Origin: Lachnospiraceae bacterium
GTDB lineage: Bacteria > Bacillota > Clostridia > Lachnospirales > Lachnospiraceae
Assembly: GCA_015057115.1 (NCBI GenBank)
Contig: SVEZ01000008.1
Location: 1 to 64,000, forward strand
Length of the DNA stretch: 64,000 nt
Direction of reading: 5' to 3'
Numbering within the stretch: position 1 is the first letter of the stretch; the number at the start of each line of letters is the position of its first letter. Under the pieces are notes generated by a model. The model saw only the letters and a list, made by a program, of their open reading frames with translations, did no database searches and was not told the DNA's origin. This document shows, in pieces, positions 17,932-27,283 of this stretch. Position numbers and translations under genes: made by a program.

Positions 17932-19455
17932 TCAACCATGATATTTTACCATGTTTTCCGCTGGTCTGTCAATTCTCTTTTTCGCCGGTCGAATTGCTGC
18001 CCGGGGACAAACCAGAATGCATAGATGACATCCTACGCATTTGCTGCCGTCAAGCTTCGGCTGACGATTTTCAAACCGTATCGCCTGATGTCCGCCATCC
18101 ATACAGGAAATAACGCATCGTCCGCAACCAGCGCATTTCCCTTCATCAAATTGTGGAAACAGGATGCTGTCGCGCTCTAACACATCTGTGGTATCGCTCA
18201 CTGTATCCAGCCCGGCTCCAATAATATCTTTTACCGAGGCAATGCCCATCTGATGAAGATAATAATTCAGACCGGCCTTTAAATCGTCAATGATTCGATA
18301 TCCATACTGCATTACCGCAGTCGTCACCTGAATGGAACCTGCTCCAATCAGTATAAATTCCAAAGCATCCCGCCAGGTCTCCACACCTCCCATGCCGCTG
18401 ATGTGCATACCTTGCAAGGCTTTGTTTTTTCCTAATTCCGCAATAAAACGCAAAGCTATGGGTTTTACGGCGTTTCCGCTGTATCCGCCGATGGCGGATT
18501 TCCCCTTTACTGCCGGAGCAGATACAAAGGTGTAGGGATTTACGCCAACAATACTTTTAATGGTATTAATCGCAGCCAGACCATCTGCACCTCCCCGAAG
18601 CGCCGCTTCTGCCGCAGGACTCATGTTCGCTACATTTGGAGTCAGCTTGGCAAGCACTGGAACCTGAACTCCCCGCTTCGCCGCTCTGGTATATTTTTCA
18701 ACCATTTCCGGAATCTGACCGATGTCCGATCCCAGGCCATCTTCCTGCATATTGGGGCAGGAAAAATTCAGCTCTATTGCATCTGCGCCGTTTTCCTCAC
18801 ACTGCCTTGCCAGTTCTTCCCATTCTGCCTCATTCTGTCCCATGATGGAGGCTAAAATAAATTTCGTGGGATACTTCTCCTTCAGGCGCCGGAAAATCTC
18901 CATATTCTCCGCTACACTGTGGTCCGAAAGCTGTTCTATATTTTTAAACCCCATAATGGTGCCGTTATCGCCATAAGTGGCTGCAAATCGCGGAGATGCT
19001 TCGTGAATATCAAAGGAGCAGATGGTTTTAAAACAGGCTCCGGCCCATCCGGCCTCAAAAGCCCGGGCGCACATTTCGTAAGTGGAGGCTACTACCGAAG
19101 AAGATAGCAAAAACGGGTTCTCCAATGGTACACCGCATAAATCGCAGGCCAGACTATCCTCATCCGCCGGTAACGCAATCTCGGCTTTTTCCCGCACATC
19201 TTCAATCAGTGTCGTCATTGTCTTGCGGATTGGCACTTTTTGCCTGCTTATGCAACTCTGCTCACAAGGTGCGCTGCAGGCAAGACAAGGATTCTCCTTT
19301 GGAAGTTTTAATGCCGCCACATCCTGATTATCAAACCAGACGCTCCGAAGTGCCTCTGCAGGATTCATGGCCTGACAGGATGACGCGCAAGGCGCCTCAT
19401 GACAGAGCATACAGGTTATAATATCCGAACGCATTAGTATATTTTTGTGTAACAT
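17932..19455 (-). CDS. preA: PreA-type dihydropyrimidine dehydrogenase / DHODH-like Fe-S flavoprotein
   Basis: 507 residues in three parts. Residues about 1-75: cysteine clusters CMLCHEAPC..C and CLACSAPCEQSC, like the N-terminal Fe-S domain of full-length DPD and GltD. Residues about 105-425: FMN TIM barrel of the DHODH family (ELNFSCPNM, LAKLTPNVANMSPAA, GMGGVETWRDALEFILIGA). C-terminal two-cluster ferredoxin: CAGCGRCVISC and CVGCHLCILVCP. Known PreA-PreT reduces uracil/thymine with NADH. No PreT flavoprotein is nearby, so the electron donor is unknown. Start ATG has AGGAG upstream. Confidence 0.82.
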   Translation of the reverse strand: MLHKNILMRSDIITCMLCHEAPCASSCQAMNPAEALRSVWFDNQDVAALKLPKENPCLACSAPCEQSCISRQKVPIRKTMTTLIEDVREKAEIALPADEDSLACDLCGVPLENPFLLSSSVVASTYEMCARAFEAGWAGACFKTICSFDIHEASPRFAATYGDNGTIMGFKNIEQLSDHSVAENMEIFRRLKEKYPTKFILASIMGQNEAEWEELARQCEENGADAIELNFSCPNMQEDGLGSDIGQIPEMVEKYTRAAKRGVQVPVLAKLTPNVANMSPAAEAALRGGADGLAAINTIKSIVGVNPYTFVSAPAVKGKSAIGGYSGNAVKPIALRFIAELGKNKALQGMHISGMGGVETWRDALEFILIGAGSIQVTTAVMQYGYRIIDDLKAGLNYYLHQMGIASVKDIIGAGLDTVSDTTDVLERDSILFPQFDEGKCAGCGRCVISCMDGGHQAIRFENRQPKLDGSKCVGCHLCILVCPRAAIRPAKKRIDRPAENMVKYHG

Positions 19456-19512
19456 GGCTTATTTCTCCTTCACAGTCTGCAATACTTATAATTCATATCA
19501 ATCCTTCTTTTT

Positions 19513-21408
19513 CTAATTTACCAACTCACTGTTGGCCTTATAGGTCAGTCCATAGCCTCTCTTATACTTTATCTTAGAAGTGTAGGTTTTACTCTTCTTA
19601 TCAAATACCGGCACATTTACCGGTAGCTTTCCACTTGCCTTATACACGCCAAAAGCGACTTCTATACCTGCCTTAATATTGGGGGCTTTACTTCCATATG
19701 CGGCAAGAACTGCATTCGCCGCCGGATAAAGCTGAACATCATAGGGCTTATCCACGGAAATTACTACAGAGACCTTCCCTTTTTTCTTACAATACTCCGT
19801 AAACTCCTTCGGTCCCAAGGAAGTCCAGGTTTCATAAGCCATGGCGTCCTTATTTCCCACCTCGGAATTAACCAGTACATAATCTGCCCAGTCCAGCAGC
19901 TTCCTGATTTCGCCGGTTGCCTTGTAATTATCCGATGTATAGCAAAACACCTTCATCCTGGTTGATTTCGGAATAACTCTTGCCGCCATTGCCCTCTCAA
20001 AACCGATGGTCATTGGCTCCAGTTCATTTTCGTATGGAGTTAATAAAAGCACCTTCTTGTTCTTCTTAAGCTTCAAGGGCAAGACACTCTTCTTATTGCG
20101 TATAACGGTAACCGCCTTTGCGGAAATCTGCCGTTCTACCTTCAAATTCTGTGGGCTTCCTACTGTATTTAAGGCATTTTCCTTTGTATATTTCGTCTTG
20201 TCATAAGAAAGAATACCCTTTTCCTTTTTAAGCCGTAAAATACGCTTCACGGAGGCATTCAGATCCGCTTCTTTCAGCTCGCCGCCTTTCACTGCCTTTT
20301 CCACCGCATCAATAATGGAATCCGTCTTCGTCTTCCACGCCTTCTTGTCCGTAACTCCCGTAACAGGCATACAGACAATGTCCGCGCCTGCCTTAAAAGC
20401 CTCTACCGTTGCCTGCTCCATGGTAAAGGAATTGGCAATTCCCTGCATATTTAGAGCATCGGTAACAATAACACCCTCAAACTTCATTTCTCCCCGAAGC
20501 AGCCCTGTCAGAATCTTATTGGAAAGGGTTGCCGGTCTGCGCTCCTGTTTGCCGGTCTTCTCAGAAAGAATGGTGGTATTGTCCAACTTCGGATAAAGAA
20601 TATGCGCTGACATAATCATATCGATACCCTTCTGAATAGCAATGGTGTAAGGCTTTAATTCATTTTTCAAAAGGGTGGTCCTGGTTTTTGTTACCTCCGG
20701 AAGTCCGGTGTGGGAATCGGTTTCTGTATCCCCATGTCCCGGAAAATGCTTGGCACAGCCGATAATGTTATACTCCTTCAGACCTGCAATATACTGGGCA
20801 CCGTAGTTTCCCACCATGGTTGCGGAATCACTGAAAGAACGCAGTCCGATAACCGGATTATTGGCATTGTTGTTTACATCAACCACCGGTGCCAACGTAG
20901 TATTAATTCCAACCGCTCTAAGCTCCCGACCAATAATCTGCCCTGCCTTTTTCGCATTGGCTGTATCACCGGTCGCTGCAAGAGCCATGTTGCCCGGAAG
21001 TGGCGTTCCACTTCCCAGGCGATATACCTTTCCACCTTCCTGATCCGTGGCAATTAACAATGGAAGTCCTCCCTTTGCCATGGCTGCTTCCTGCATGTCC
21101 TGCGTAAGGGTCAGGGTATCCTCTGTTTTCTTTATATTATTTGCAAAAAGGATAACGGAACCAACCTGATACTCCCCTAATAAATCTGCCACTTCTTCCT
21201 TTAGTCCGGTCATATCCTGCGGCTTTTTTTCTGCGTCATTCCATTGCCGGAAATCCATCATAAACTTCTGAGTAATCTTTTGTCGTAAGGTCATTCCTGC
21301 GAGGATTTCATCCAGTTCGTCCTCTTTTGCATTTACTGTCCCCTGCATGCTTCCAAGTAAAAGTACTCCGATTAAAAACACTGCAAGGACTTTTTTCATC
21401 TTGCTCAT
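19513..21408 (-). CDS. Secreted glycoside hydrolase family 3 (NagZ-like beta-hexosaminidase)
   Basis: About 631 residues. N-terminal signal peptide KVLAVFLIGVLLLGSMQGTV with cleavage near VNA. Catalytic GH3 barrel: LIATDQEGGKVYRLG, the NagZ-type acid/base loop KHFPGHGDTETDSHTGLP, and the nucleophile in VIVTDALNMQGI (Asp of TDA). A second domain (about 385-620, KVLLLTPYENELEP...) follows, as in the two-domain Gram-positive NagZ/YbbD. Probably removes beta-N-acetylglucosamine from muropeptides outside the cell. ATG at 21408 is chosen with GGGAG upstream; an in-frame GTG four codons earlier is an alternative. Confidence 0.87.
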   Translation of the reverse strand: MSKMKKVLAVFLIGVLLLGSMQGTVNAKEDELDEILAGMTLRQKITQKFMMDFRQWNDAEKKPQDMTGLKEEVADLLGEYQVGSVILFANNIKKTEDTLTLTQDMQEAAMAKGGLPLLIATDQEGGKVYRLGSGTPLPGNMALAATGDTANAKKAGQIIGRELRAVGINTTLAPVVDVNNNANNPVIGLRSFSDSATMVGNYGAQYIAGLKEYNIIGCAKHFPGHGDTETDSHTGLPEVTKTRTTLLKNELKPYTIAIQKGIDMIMSAHILYPKLDNTTILSEKTGKQERRPATLSNKILTGLLRGEMKFEGVIVTDALNMQGIANSFTMEQATVEAFKAGADIVCMPVTGVTDKKAWKTKTDSIIDAVEKAVKGGELKEADLNASVKRILRLKKEKGILSYDKTKYTKENALNTVGSPQNLKVERQISAKAVTVIRNKKSVLPLKLKKNKKVLLLTPYENELEPMTIGFERAMAARVIPKSTRMKVFCYTSDNYKATGEIRKLLDWADYVLVNSEVGNKDAMAYETWTSLGPKEFTEYCKKKGKVSVVISVDKPYDVQLYPAANAVLAAYGSKAPNIKAGIEVAFGVYKASGKLPVNVPVFDKKSKTYTSKIKYKRGYGLTYKANSELVN

Positions 21409-21560
21409 ACTTACATTCACTCCCTTTTATAAATATAGTTCTTTTCCGGCTCTATCACTCCAAAAAGAAACCGGCCCATGCTTATTTTTCATTTATTTTA
21501 TAGTGTTCCTATGTCAAATCTGTGATTTTTCCTCCAATCTTTCTTTTGCCATTCTATTGC

Positions 21561-21600
21561 AAAAATACGAGAACCCGCTTTTCGGAACGCGGGTTCTCGT
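21561..21600 (-). terminator. Terminator after the truncated surface-protein gene
   Basis: A 12-bp stem ACGAGAACCCGC / GCGGGTTCTCGT with a 10-nt loop, then ATTTTTGC on the minus strand. Confidence 0.75.
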
Positions 21601-21607
21601 AAATGTA

Positions 21608-22651
21608 CTATTTTGCTTTCTTTATTTTTACAGATTTGTTCAGACCGGACGCAATTAAAAGCTTCTTTATTCTGTCTCTCTGCTTCTTGTTTCCCCGGAT
21701 GTAAATGATTGCATTTTTAGCAATGCCTTTGAAGGCTTTTTCGCCGATCTTTGTAACATTCTTACCGAGAATTACTTTGGAAAGGTTCTTGCAGTTTTCA
21801 AAAGCGCCTGCGCCAATGCTCTTTACTGTATCCGCGCTCTGCAGGCTGATTGCAAGGTCTTTCAGGGTAATCTCGTTATTCTTCTTTACGGTATATTCGG
21901 TTGTGGTCTGAACGCCGGCCTTTGTGGTCTTGCTCTCCACAATGACAAGGGCCTTGCCACTCTTTCCGAGAGTCACTTTTTCACTGGTGGAAGCACCGTT
22001 ACTTTGCTCTACTGTGACCTCAATATAGCCGGAACCGTTCTGCTTAATAACCGAAGTGGTTGTGGTCGTGGCTTTATCGGTGTGAACAACCTCTGTTTTG
22101 GTGGTGGTGGTTTTACCGTCCGCCGTTGTTTCCACCTTTTCATAGGTGCTGTCGCCGTTTACCTTGGTTTCTGTTTTTTCTTCTACCTTGGTTCCGTCGA
22201 TTTTGGAAACTGTGGTTTCCTCGATAACGGAGCCTTCGGCAGTCTTGGTAACTGCGGTTTCGACCTTGGAGCCTTCGGCATCTGTGGTTGTGGTGGTTGT
22301 TGTGGTGGAACCATCCTCGTTTGTTACGGTTACAGACTCTGTATCCTGCTTACCGTTATCAGTGGTTTCCGTGGTGTTGCCGCCACCGGCAGTTCCACCG
22401 CCTCCGGTAGTTCCACCGCCTCCGGTATTACCGCTATCCGCAGCTTTAATGGTAAAAGTACCGACAACAAAGGTTACATGATAGTTTCCTTGGTCAGCCG
22501 CACCGCTTGGGGTGATGGTGTAGGTACCTGCTTCCTCACCGGTCACTCGTGACAGGGTGTCGGCAACCGTTTCATTCTTAATCAGACCGGTTACGGCTGC
22601 TGTAAGCGCCGGGTCGGCTGCACCTACGGTTTTACTCTTATCCTCTGCTTT
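21608..22651 (-). pseudogene. 5'-truncated BspA/LRR-type surface protein with MBG repeat
   Basis: The frame stays open to 22651, where an in-frame TAA (22652-22654) stands; no ATG start with a ribosome site and no signal peptide exist, only an internal GTG at 22546. The translated part starts inside an MBG-type repeat (GAADPALTAAV..TYTITPSGAADQGNYHVTFV), continues through a glycine-rich linker (NTGGGGTTGGGG) and a Thr/Val-rich repeat stalk, and ends with a BspA-type leucine-rich repeat (GAGAFENCKNLSKVILGKNV) and a basic tail. This is the C-terminal end of what was a larger exported protein; its 5' part has been lost next to the Rpn-like gene. Confidence 0.75.
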
Positions 22652-22890
22652 TTACAATAACTTCTTTTTGTTTTTTCTCTTGCAAAAGTGACACTCTTTC
22701 TGTATACTGTAACTGAAAAGCATTCTGCTTTTCATCTTTGCAGGGTGACCTGCTCTAATCCATATCTTTCTATGGATGAAACCAATTTTTTTTAAACAAG
22801 GGAAGTAATCGTCACTGTTATTTTTTGCTTTTTTGTGCTATGATAAAGCCAGAATAGACGTTTTCTTCCCTTTAGAAAGGATGAGAACGA

Positions 22891-23715
22891 ATGAGAAAGA
22901 GAAAACTGTATCACGAGCTTACTTTTACTGACGATTTTATGTTTTGGAAAGTCATGGAAGCCCACCCGGAATTAGGAAAAGAGGTTTTGGAGCTGATCCT
23001 TGGACACCCGATTGGTGAATTGGAGGTTGTCGACGGGCAAAAGACCTGCAAGGTCTCCTACGACTCCAGGGGCATCCGGATGGATGTGTTTGTTGTGGAT
23101 GACCGCTCCCGCTTTTACGATGTGGAGATGCAAGCCGCGTCGGAGTCCCAGCTTCCAAAACGCATGCGCTATTACGGCGATGTCATTGACCTGTCGGATA
23201 TCCAGACCGGGGCGGACTACGAAGATTTGAAGGAGACTTATATTATTTTTATCTGCCTAAAGGATCCTTTTGAGAAAAACCTGCCCCTCTACGAATTTCG
23301 CACCACATGCCTTCAGGATCCCACCGTTGCCTATGACGATGCTGTTCGCCGGATCGTGGTAAACGCAGGCTGTACACGCAAGGATGTGCCAGAGGGGCTG
23401 AAAACCTTTTTTTCCTTCCTAAAAAATGGAAAGGGCAAGGATCCCCTGACAAACCGGTTGGCGGATGCCGTGGCAAAGGCAATCTCGCGGGATGATTGGA
23501 GAGTGGAATATATGAAATTTGAGATTTTGTTGAGTAAAGAACGAAAAGAAGGACGAGAGGAAGGGCTTACCGCTGGTCTCCAAGAAGGCAAAATACTAGA
23601 ACGCGTAAAAACTCTCCACCGCTTCCATGTCTCCGACGAAGATATCATTGCTGAAATTATGCGGGATTTTGGGCTTTCACGGGAAGATGCCGAAGAATAT
23701 ATGAAATCCGAATAA
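22891..23715 (+). CDS. Rpn family recombination-promoting nuclease / PD-(D/E)XK transposase-like
   Basis: 274 residues. N-terminal hallmark FTDDFMFWKVMEAHPELGKEV cut as the family start (TDDFMF), then a PD-(D/E)XK core: RMDVFVVDD..RFYDVEMQ (Asp, Glu-x-Gln) near residues 65-85, followed by the aromatic RMRYYGDVID. C-terminal charged helix KERKEGREEGLTAGLQEGK and a small helical end. Known relatives (RpnA/YhgA) are DNA nucleases linked to recombination and horizontally moved. ATG is preceded by AAAGGATGAGAACG. It lies on the plus strand between gene remnants, and its 5' flank contains a TATGAT -10-like box. The 235 bp before it hold only a small hairpin (GAAAAGC/GCTTTTC at 22716). Confidence 0.85.
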   Translation: MRKRKLYHELTFTDDFMFWKVMEAHPELGKEVLELILGHPIGELEVVDGQKTCKVSYDSRGIRMDVFVVDDRSRFYDVEMQAASESQLPKRMRYYGDVIDLSDIQTGADYEDLKETYIIFICLKDPFEKNLPLYEFRTTCLQDPTVAYDDAVRRIVVNAGCTRKDVPEGLKTFFSFLKNGKGKDPLTNRLADAVAKAISRDDWRVEYMKFEILLSKERKEGREEGLTAGLQEGKILERVKTLHRFHVSDEDIIAEIMRDFGLSREDAEEYMKSE

Positions 23716-23737
23716 CGGATGCAAAGGAAGATTTATT

Positions 23738-23936
23738 ATGAACATAGCACTGGTTGACGATATGCCGCGGAAGCTTTTCTTTCATACTTCCGTCCACTTC
23801 AGCATACCAATAAGGTGGGGGTTGCTTATATTTTTGCAATGACCACCATGTTTGTGCTCCTGATCCTGCTTTGTGTCATTTTTTATCTGATCGTCAATGC
23901 ACTGCACACTTCTCCCATACTGATCAAATTTTCTAT
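23738..23936 (+). pseudogene. Short coding remnants (response-regulator-like start, membrane segment)
   Basis: After AAAGGAAG an ATG at 23738 opens a 34-codon frame whose first nine residues MNIALVDDM look like a LytTR-type response-regulator start. From about 23760 a different frame carries EAFLSYFRPLQHTNKVG followed by a strong membrane helix (YIFAMTTMFVLLILLCVIFY), like a piece of an integral membrane protein. Neither is complete. I read this as debris left from insertion or deletion beside the Rpn-like gene; low confidence. Confidence 0.3.
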
Positions 23937-23968
23937 TCAGACATTATGCTGCCGAATCAATAGGCGTT

Positions 23969-24466
23969 TTAAATCAGCGCTCCCAGAAGTCCGTAGGAAA
24001 CAAGCGACATCAACACCGTTGCCATGGCAATTCCAAGGATTTCCGCCAAAAGCGCCTTTTTGAAATCCACTTCCAAAAGTGCTGCAATCAACGAGCCCAT
24101 CCAGGCCCCGGTGCCGGGAAGCGGGATGCCCACAAAAAGCATAAGTCCCCAGAATTCCACTTTCTTAATCTGGTCGCTTTTACTCATGACTCGATTTTCC
24201 AAACGTGCCACAAGCCCCTGAAAACAGCGAAAACGCTTCATCCAGGCAAATATCTTTTTAATAAAAAGCAAAATAAAAGGGATGGGCAGAAAATTTCCGA
24301 TTACGCAAATAATAACTGCTTTTCCCAGGGGAACCTTAAGTAGGGAGGCTGCTAAGAGCCCCCCTCGTAATTCTAATAATGGCATCAGGGAAATCAGAAA
24401 CACAATGGCTTCTTTTCCGATGGTCCCTGACAAATGTATAGTAAACCATGTAACAAGACTATTCAT
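23969..24466 (-). CDS. COG2426-type small membrane protein (small multidrug export family)
   Basis: 165 residues, about four or five membrane helices. Family-typical blocks: LISLMPLLELRGGLLAAS near residue 25, IGNFLPIPFILLFIKKIF, and LMLFVGIPLPGTGAWMGSLI, followed by the last two helices. The label 'small multi-drug export protein' is historical and untested here. Start ATG at 24466 has GAAAGGATAAGA before it; the longer open frame runs into the aminotransferase gene 19 nt upstream, with which it probably forms an operon. Confidence 0.82.
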   Translation of the reverse strand: MNSLVTWFTIHLSGTIGKEAIVFLISLMPLLELRGGLLAASLLKVPLGKAVIICVIGNFLPIPFILLFIKKIFAWMKRFRCFQGLVARLENRVMSKSDQIKKVEFWGLMLFVGIPLPGTGAWMGSLIAALLEVDFKKALLAEILGIAMATVLMSLVSYGLLGALI

Positions 24467-24485
24467 TCTTATCCTTTCAGAAGGA

Positions 24486-25673
24486 TTACAGTCCGCAGTC
24501 CTTTGCCAGTTTCTCGAACTGTGCCAAAGAACGTTCAATCTTATCCGTAGCCACACAATAGGACAAACGTACATATCCCGGGCAGTTAAAGGATGTTCCG
24601 TGAACCAGCATCAAATTGTATTTCTTTGCTTTCTCACAGAATTCAATATCACTCTCAATGGGTGATTTCAGGAAGAGATAGAACGCACCCTCCGGCTTCA
24701 CGCAGGTATAGCCGATCTTAGTCAATCCTTCATATAAAATCTTTCTGTTCTTTTCGTAATAAGTAAGATCCGTCTTCTCGTCCAAGCACTCTTTTACAGA
24801 TAACTGCATCAAAGATGGGGCATTTACGAATCCCAAAATTCTGGTTGCAGTCTTTAATGCAACGGAGGTTCTCTTGGAATCTGCCATCTTGTTGCTTACT
24901 GCAATGTATCCGATACGCTCTCCTGGAAGAGACAAGGATTTACTAAAGGAGTAGCATACGAAGGTATTATCGTAATACTTGGTTACAAAGTAATGCTTTG
25001 CTCCATCGTATAAAAGCTCACGATAAGGTTCATCGGAAATCAGATAAATCTCATGTCCCAATTCCTTCTGCTTCTCATTTAAAATCTCTGCAATCTGAAT
25101 TAACGTATCCTCTTTGTAAACCACACCGGATGGATTGTTTGGGGTGTTAATGATTACTGCCTTGGTCTTAGCGGTAATCTTTGCCTTAAACTCCTCCATA
25201 TCCGGCTGGAAGTTCTCAAGATTTGGTTTTACCACTACCGGCACACCATAGTAATTGCCAATGTAGTGTACATATTCACTGAAGAACGGTGCAAAAACAA
25301 TTACCTCATCCTCAGGATCCAATACAGTACGAAGAACCGTATTTAATGCTCCACCGGCACCTACGGTCATGGTAATATTTCCCGGTTCAAAATCCGTGCC
25401 AAAACGCTCATTCAAATTCTTGGCAATGGCTTCTCTGACTCCGGCAATACCGGCATTGTCCGTGTAGCTATGAAGCTTTAAAGAATCCGTGGTCTCAATA
25501 AGCTTCACAATGGTGTCGTCGAACTTCTTCGGTGCACGGGTTGCCGGATTTCCAAGGCTGAAATCAAATACATTCTCCTCGCCAATCTCAGCAGCAAGCT
25601 TCACGCCATACTCAAATACTTCACGAATAGCGGAGCTGTTACCCAGTGCTTTTTCCATACTTTTAGATAACAT
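24486..25673 (-). CDS. PLP-dependent class I/II aminotransferase (aspartate aminotransferase-like)
   Basis: 395 residues, cytosolic fold-type I enzyme. Seen: FDFSLGNPATRAPKKF near the start, NTPNNPSGVVY (about 155-165), the SDEPYRELLYDG segment, and the PLP-lysine region CYSFSKSLSLPGERIGYIA (Lys about 240). The substrate pair cannot be told from sequence; many close relatives in Clostridia are annotated only as pyridoxal phosphate-dependent aminotransferases. Followed after 19 nt by the COG2426 gene. Confidence 0.88.
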   Translation of the reverse strand: MLSKSMEKALGNSSAIREVFEYGVKLAAEIGEENVFDFSLGNPATRAPKKFDDTIVKLIETTDSLKLHSYTDNAGIAGVREAIAKNLNERFGTDFEPGNITMTVGAGGALNTVLRTVLDPEDEVIVFAPFFSEYVHYIGNYYGVPVVVKPNLENFQPDMEEFKAKITAKTKAVIINTPNNPSGVVYKEDTLIQIAEILNEKQKELGHEIYLISDEPYRELLYDGAKHYFVTKYYDNTFVCYSFSKSLSLPGERIGYIAVSNKMADSKRTSVALKTATRILGFVNAPSLMQLSVKECLDEKTDLTYYEKNRKILYEGLTKIGYTCVKPEGAFYLFLKSPIESDIEFCEKAKKYNLMLVHGTSFNCPGYVRLSYCVATDKIERSLAQFEKLAKDCGL

Positions 25674-25732
25674 AGATGTATACCCCCTGTTTTATTATAT
25701 TTCAAGCGTTCCCCCAATCGGACCGCTTAAAC

Positions 25733-27259
25733 TCAAGCTGTCTTTTTCTTTTTGTCCTTCTCTTTATCCTTGTCCTTTTCTTTGTCTTTATCCTTCTTCT
25801 TGTCCTTATCCTTCTCTTTATCCTTGTCTTTGTCCTTCTCTTCCTGACTCTTAGGCTCCGTACCCGGAAGCTCGTAAACTACAATAGCCTCTCCCGGAGT
25901 CACATAGGAAAAAATCGTCTCTGCAGAATGAAGAGGAAGGTTAATGCATCCGTGGGAGCCTGACGTTTTGTAAATATCCCCACCAAAACGGCTTCTCCAG
26001 GTTGCATCGTGCATTCCGATATTTCCATCAAAAGGCATCCAGAAACTTACCGGTGTTTCATAGTCATCTCCACGTAAAACCGCATTTCTCTCCTTGTATT
26101 TCAAACTGTTAATACCAAGGCGGGTTCCGTTTCCACGAGATGTATTACCGGACACAAAATCCGTTTCAAACACCTTGTTTCCTTTATGATAAACAAAAAG
26201 ATGCTGAGCTGTCAAATTAATTTCCACATAACTGCCGCCGTAATCCTGAGTACCATGGCTGGCAGCCTTCTTGGTAAAATAAGGTTCTCTGACTTCAACC
26301 GTTTGATTCTTGATAGCCTTCTTTAATGCTTTTTCTTCCTTCTCACGGTTAACTTTCCAACCATAATCTCCTCTGGAAATAGTAACACTGGCACCGTAAG
26401 AGGTCTTAAAGCTACGCTTCTGCCAAAGAGTGGAATATGTATGATCCACCTTCTCTGCAAATTTCGCAATGTCGGATTTCTTCAGTTTCACTTCTCCATC
26501 TTCTTTAAAAACCAACATCTTACGAATTGCATCCGCATCAAAGCATAATTGTGTGCTTCCATCATCATAGGTTACAGAAGTCTTCAGGTAAGAATTGGCT
26601 GTGTCTTTCTTCTTCATCAGCAACTCATTATCCGCATAAACCTCCGGGTTCTGATAGCACTGCTCTTTTTCCAAATCCAGAGTCTCATCCATAACTTTAA
26701 CCGACTTCCGGATTAATTCCTCCACCTTGGAAGCATCTAAGGTAGTTCCCATAACCTCCGGCACAATCTCGTAGCATTTATTCTCTTTGCGATACTCCAA
26801 ATAAGCATCCTTGGGCGCAACCTGTTTAGACTCACTCATACACTGCAGGTTCTTTATAATTTCCTGAAGCTTACCCTCGTCATATTTTACAGCCTGCTTC
26901 TCAATCTCCTGTTTTGTAAAAAAATGTACCGGCCAAGCCACTCCGGTCTGCTGACCTAAGGAATCTGCCAAGGACACTGCAAAATCCGGCTCCATATCCA
27001 AATCCTTGCCGGAAATGGTTTCCTTCACACCTTCCCTCTCTTTAATGTTCAAGGTATAGGTCCCAATCTCTCGTTTCAGAAGCGCCGCCGTTTCTTTCTC
27101 CGTCCGAAACGCCACATCCTTATCTCCGATTACAGTATTGGGATAAAAATGCCATTTAAAATACAGAGACACTCCTGCATAAGCCAAAATCAGCACGCCT
27201 GCCAGCATGCCTAAGACCCAGCGCCTCTGGGCACCTTTTTCTTCATTTGTACTACTCAT
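25733..27259 (-). CDS. L,D-transpeptidase (YkuD) with PG_binding_4 domain and Lys/Asp-rich tail
   Basis: 508 residues. One N-terminal membrane anchor (MLAGVLILAYAGVSLYF, about 16-32). Central region about 90-330 matches the putative peptidoglycan-binding domain that precedes clostridial YkuD enzymes. Catalytic YkuD domain about 340-470 with IGMHDATW and, 16 residues on, SGSHGCINLPLHSAE (catalytic Cys). Forms 3-3 peptide cross-links in the wall, outside the membrane. The last 45 residues are an extreme low-complexity tail of repeated KDKDKEKDK, which could bind anionic wall polymers. Confidence 0.9.
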   Translation of the reverse strand: MSSTNEEKGAQRRWVLGMLAGVLILAYAGVSLYFKWHFYPNTVIGDKDVAFRTEKETAALLKREIGTYTLNIKEREGVKETISGKDLDMEPDFAVSLADSLGQQTGVAWPVHFFTKQEIEKQAVKYDEGKLQEIIKNLQCMSESKQVAPKDAYLEYRKENKCYEIVPEVMGTTLDASKVEELIRKSVKVMDETLDLEKEQCYQNPEVYADNELLMKKKDTANSYLKTSVTYDDGSTQLCFDADAIRKMLVFKEDGEVKLKKSDIAKFAEKVDHTYSTLWQKRSFKTSYGASVTISRGDYGWKVNREKEEKALKKAIKNQTVEVREPYFTKKAASHGTQDYGGSYVEINLTAQHLFVYHKGNKVFETDFVSGNTSRGNGTRLGINSLKYKERNAVLRGDDYETPVSFWMPFDGNIGMHDATWRSRFGGDIYKTSGSHGCINLPLHSAETIFSYVTPGEAIVVYELPGTEPKSQEEKDKDKDKEKDKDKKKDKDKEKDKDKEKDKKKKTA

Positions 27260-27283
27260 TTTCTAACCTTTCTAACAGAACAA

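Noticed and set aside
22716..22734. Hairpin GAAAAGC/GCTTTTC upstream of the Rpn gene as an attachment site or terminator
   Set aside because: Seven-base stem without a U-run or a matching copy at the other side of the gene; insufficient for either call.
25676..25963. Hydrophobic plus-strand frame with a leucine/phenylalanine-rich run
   Set aside because: It is the complement of the Lys/Asp tail of the L,D-transpeptidase gene and has no start site context.
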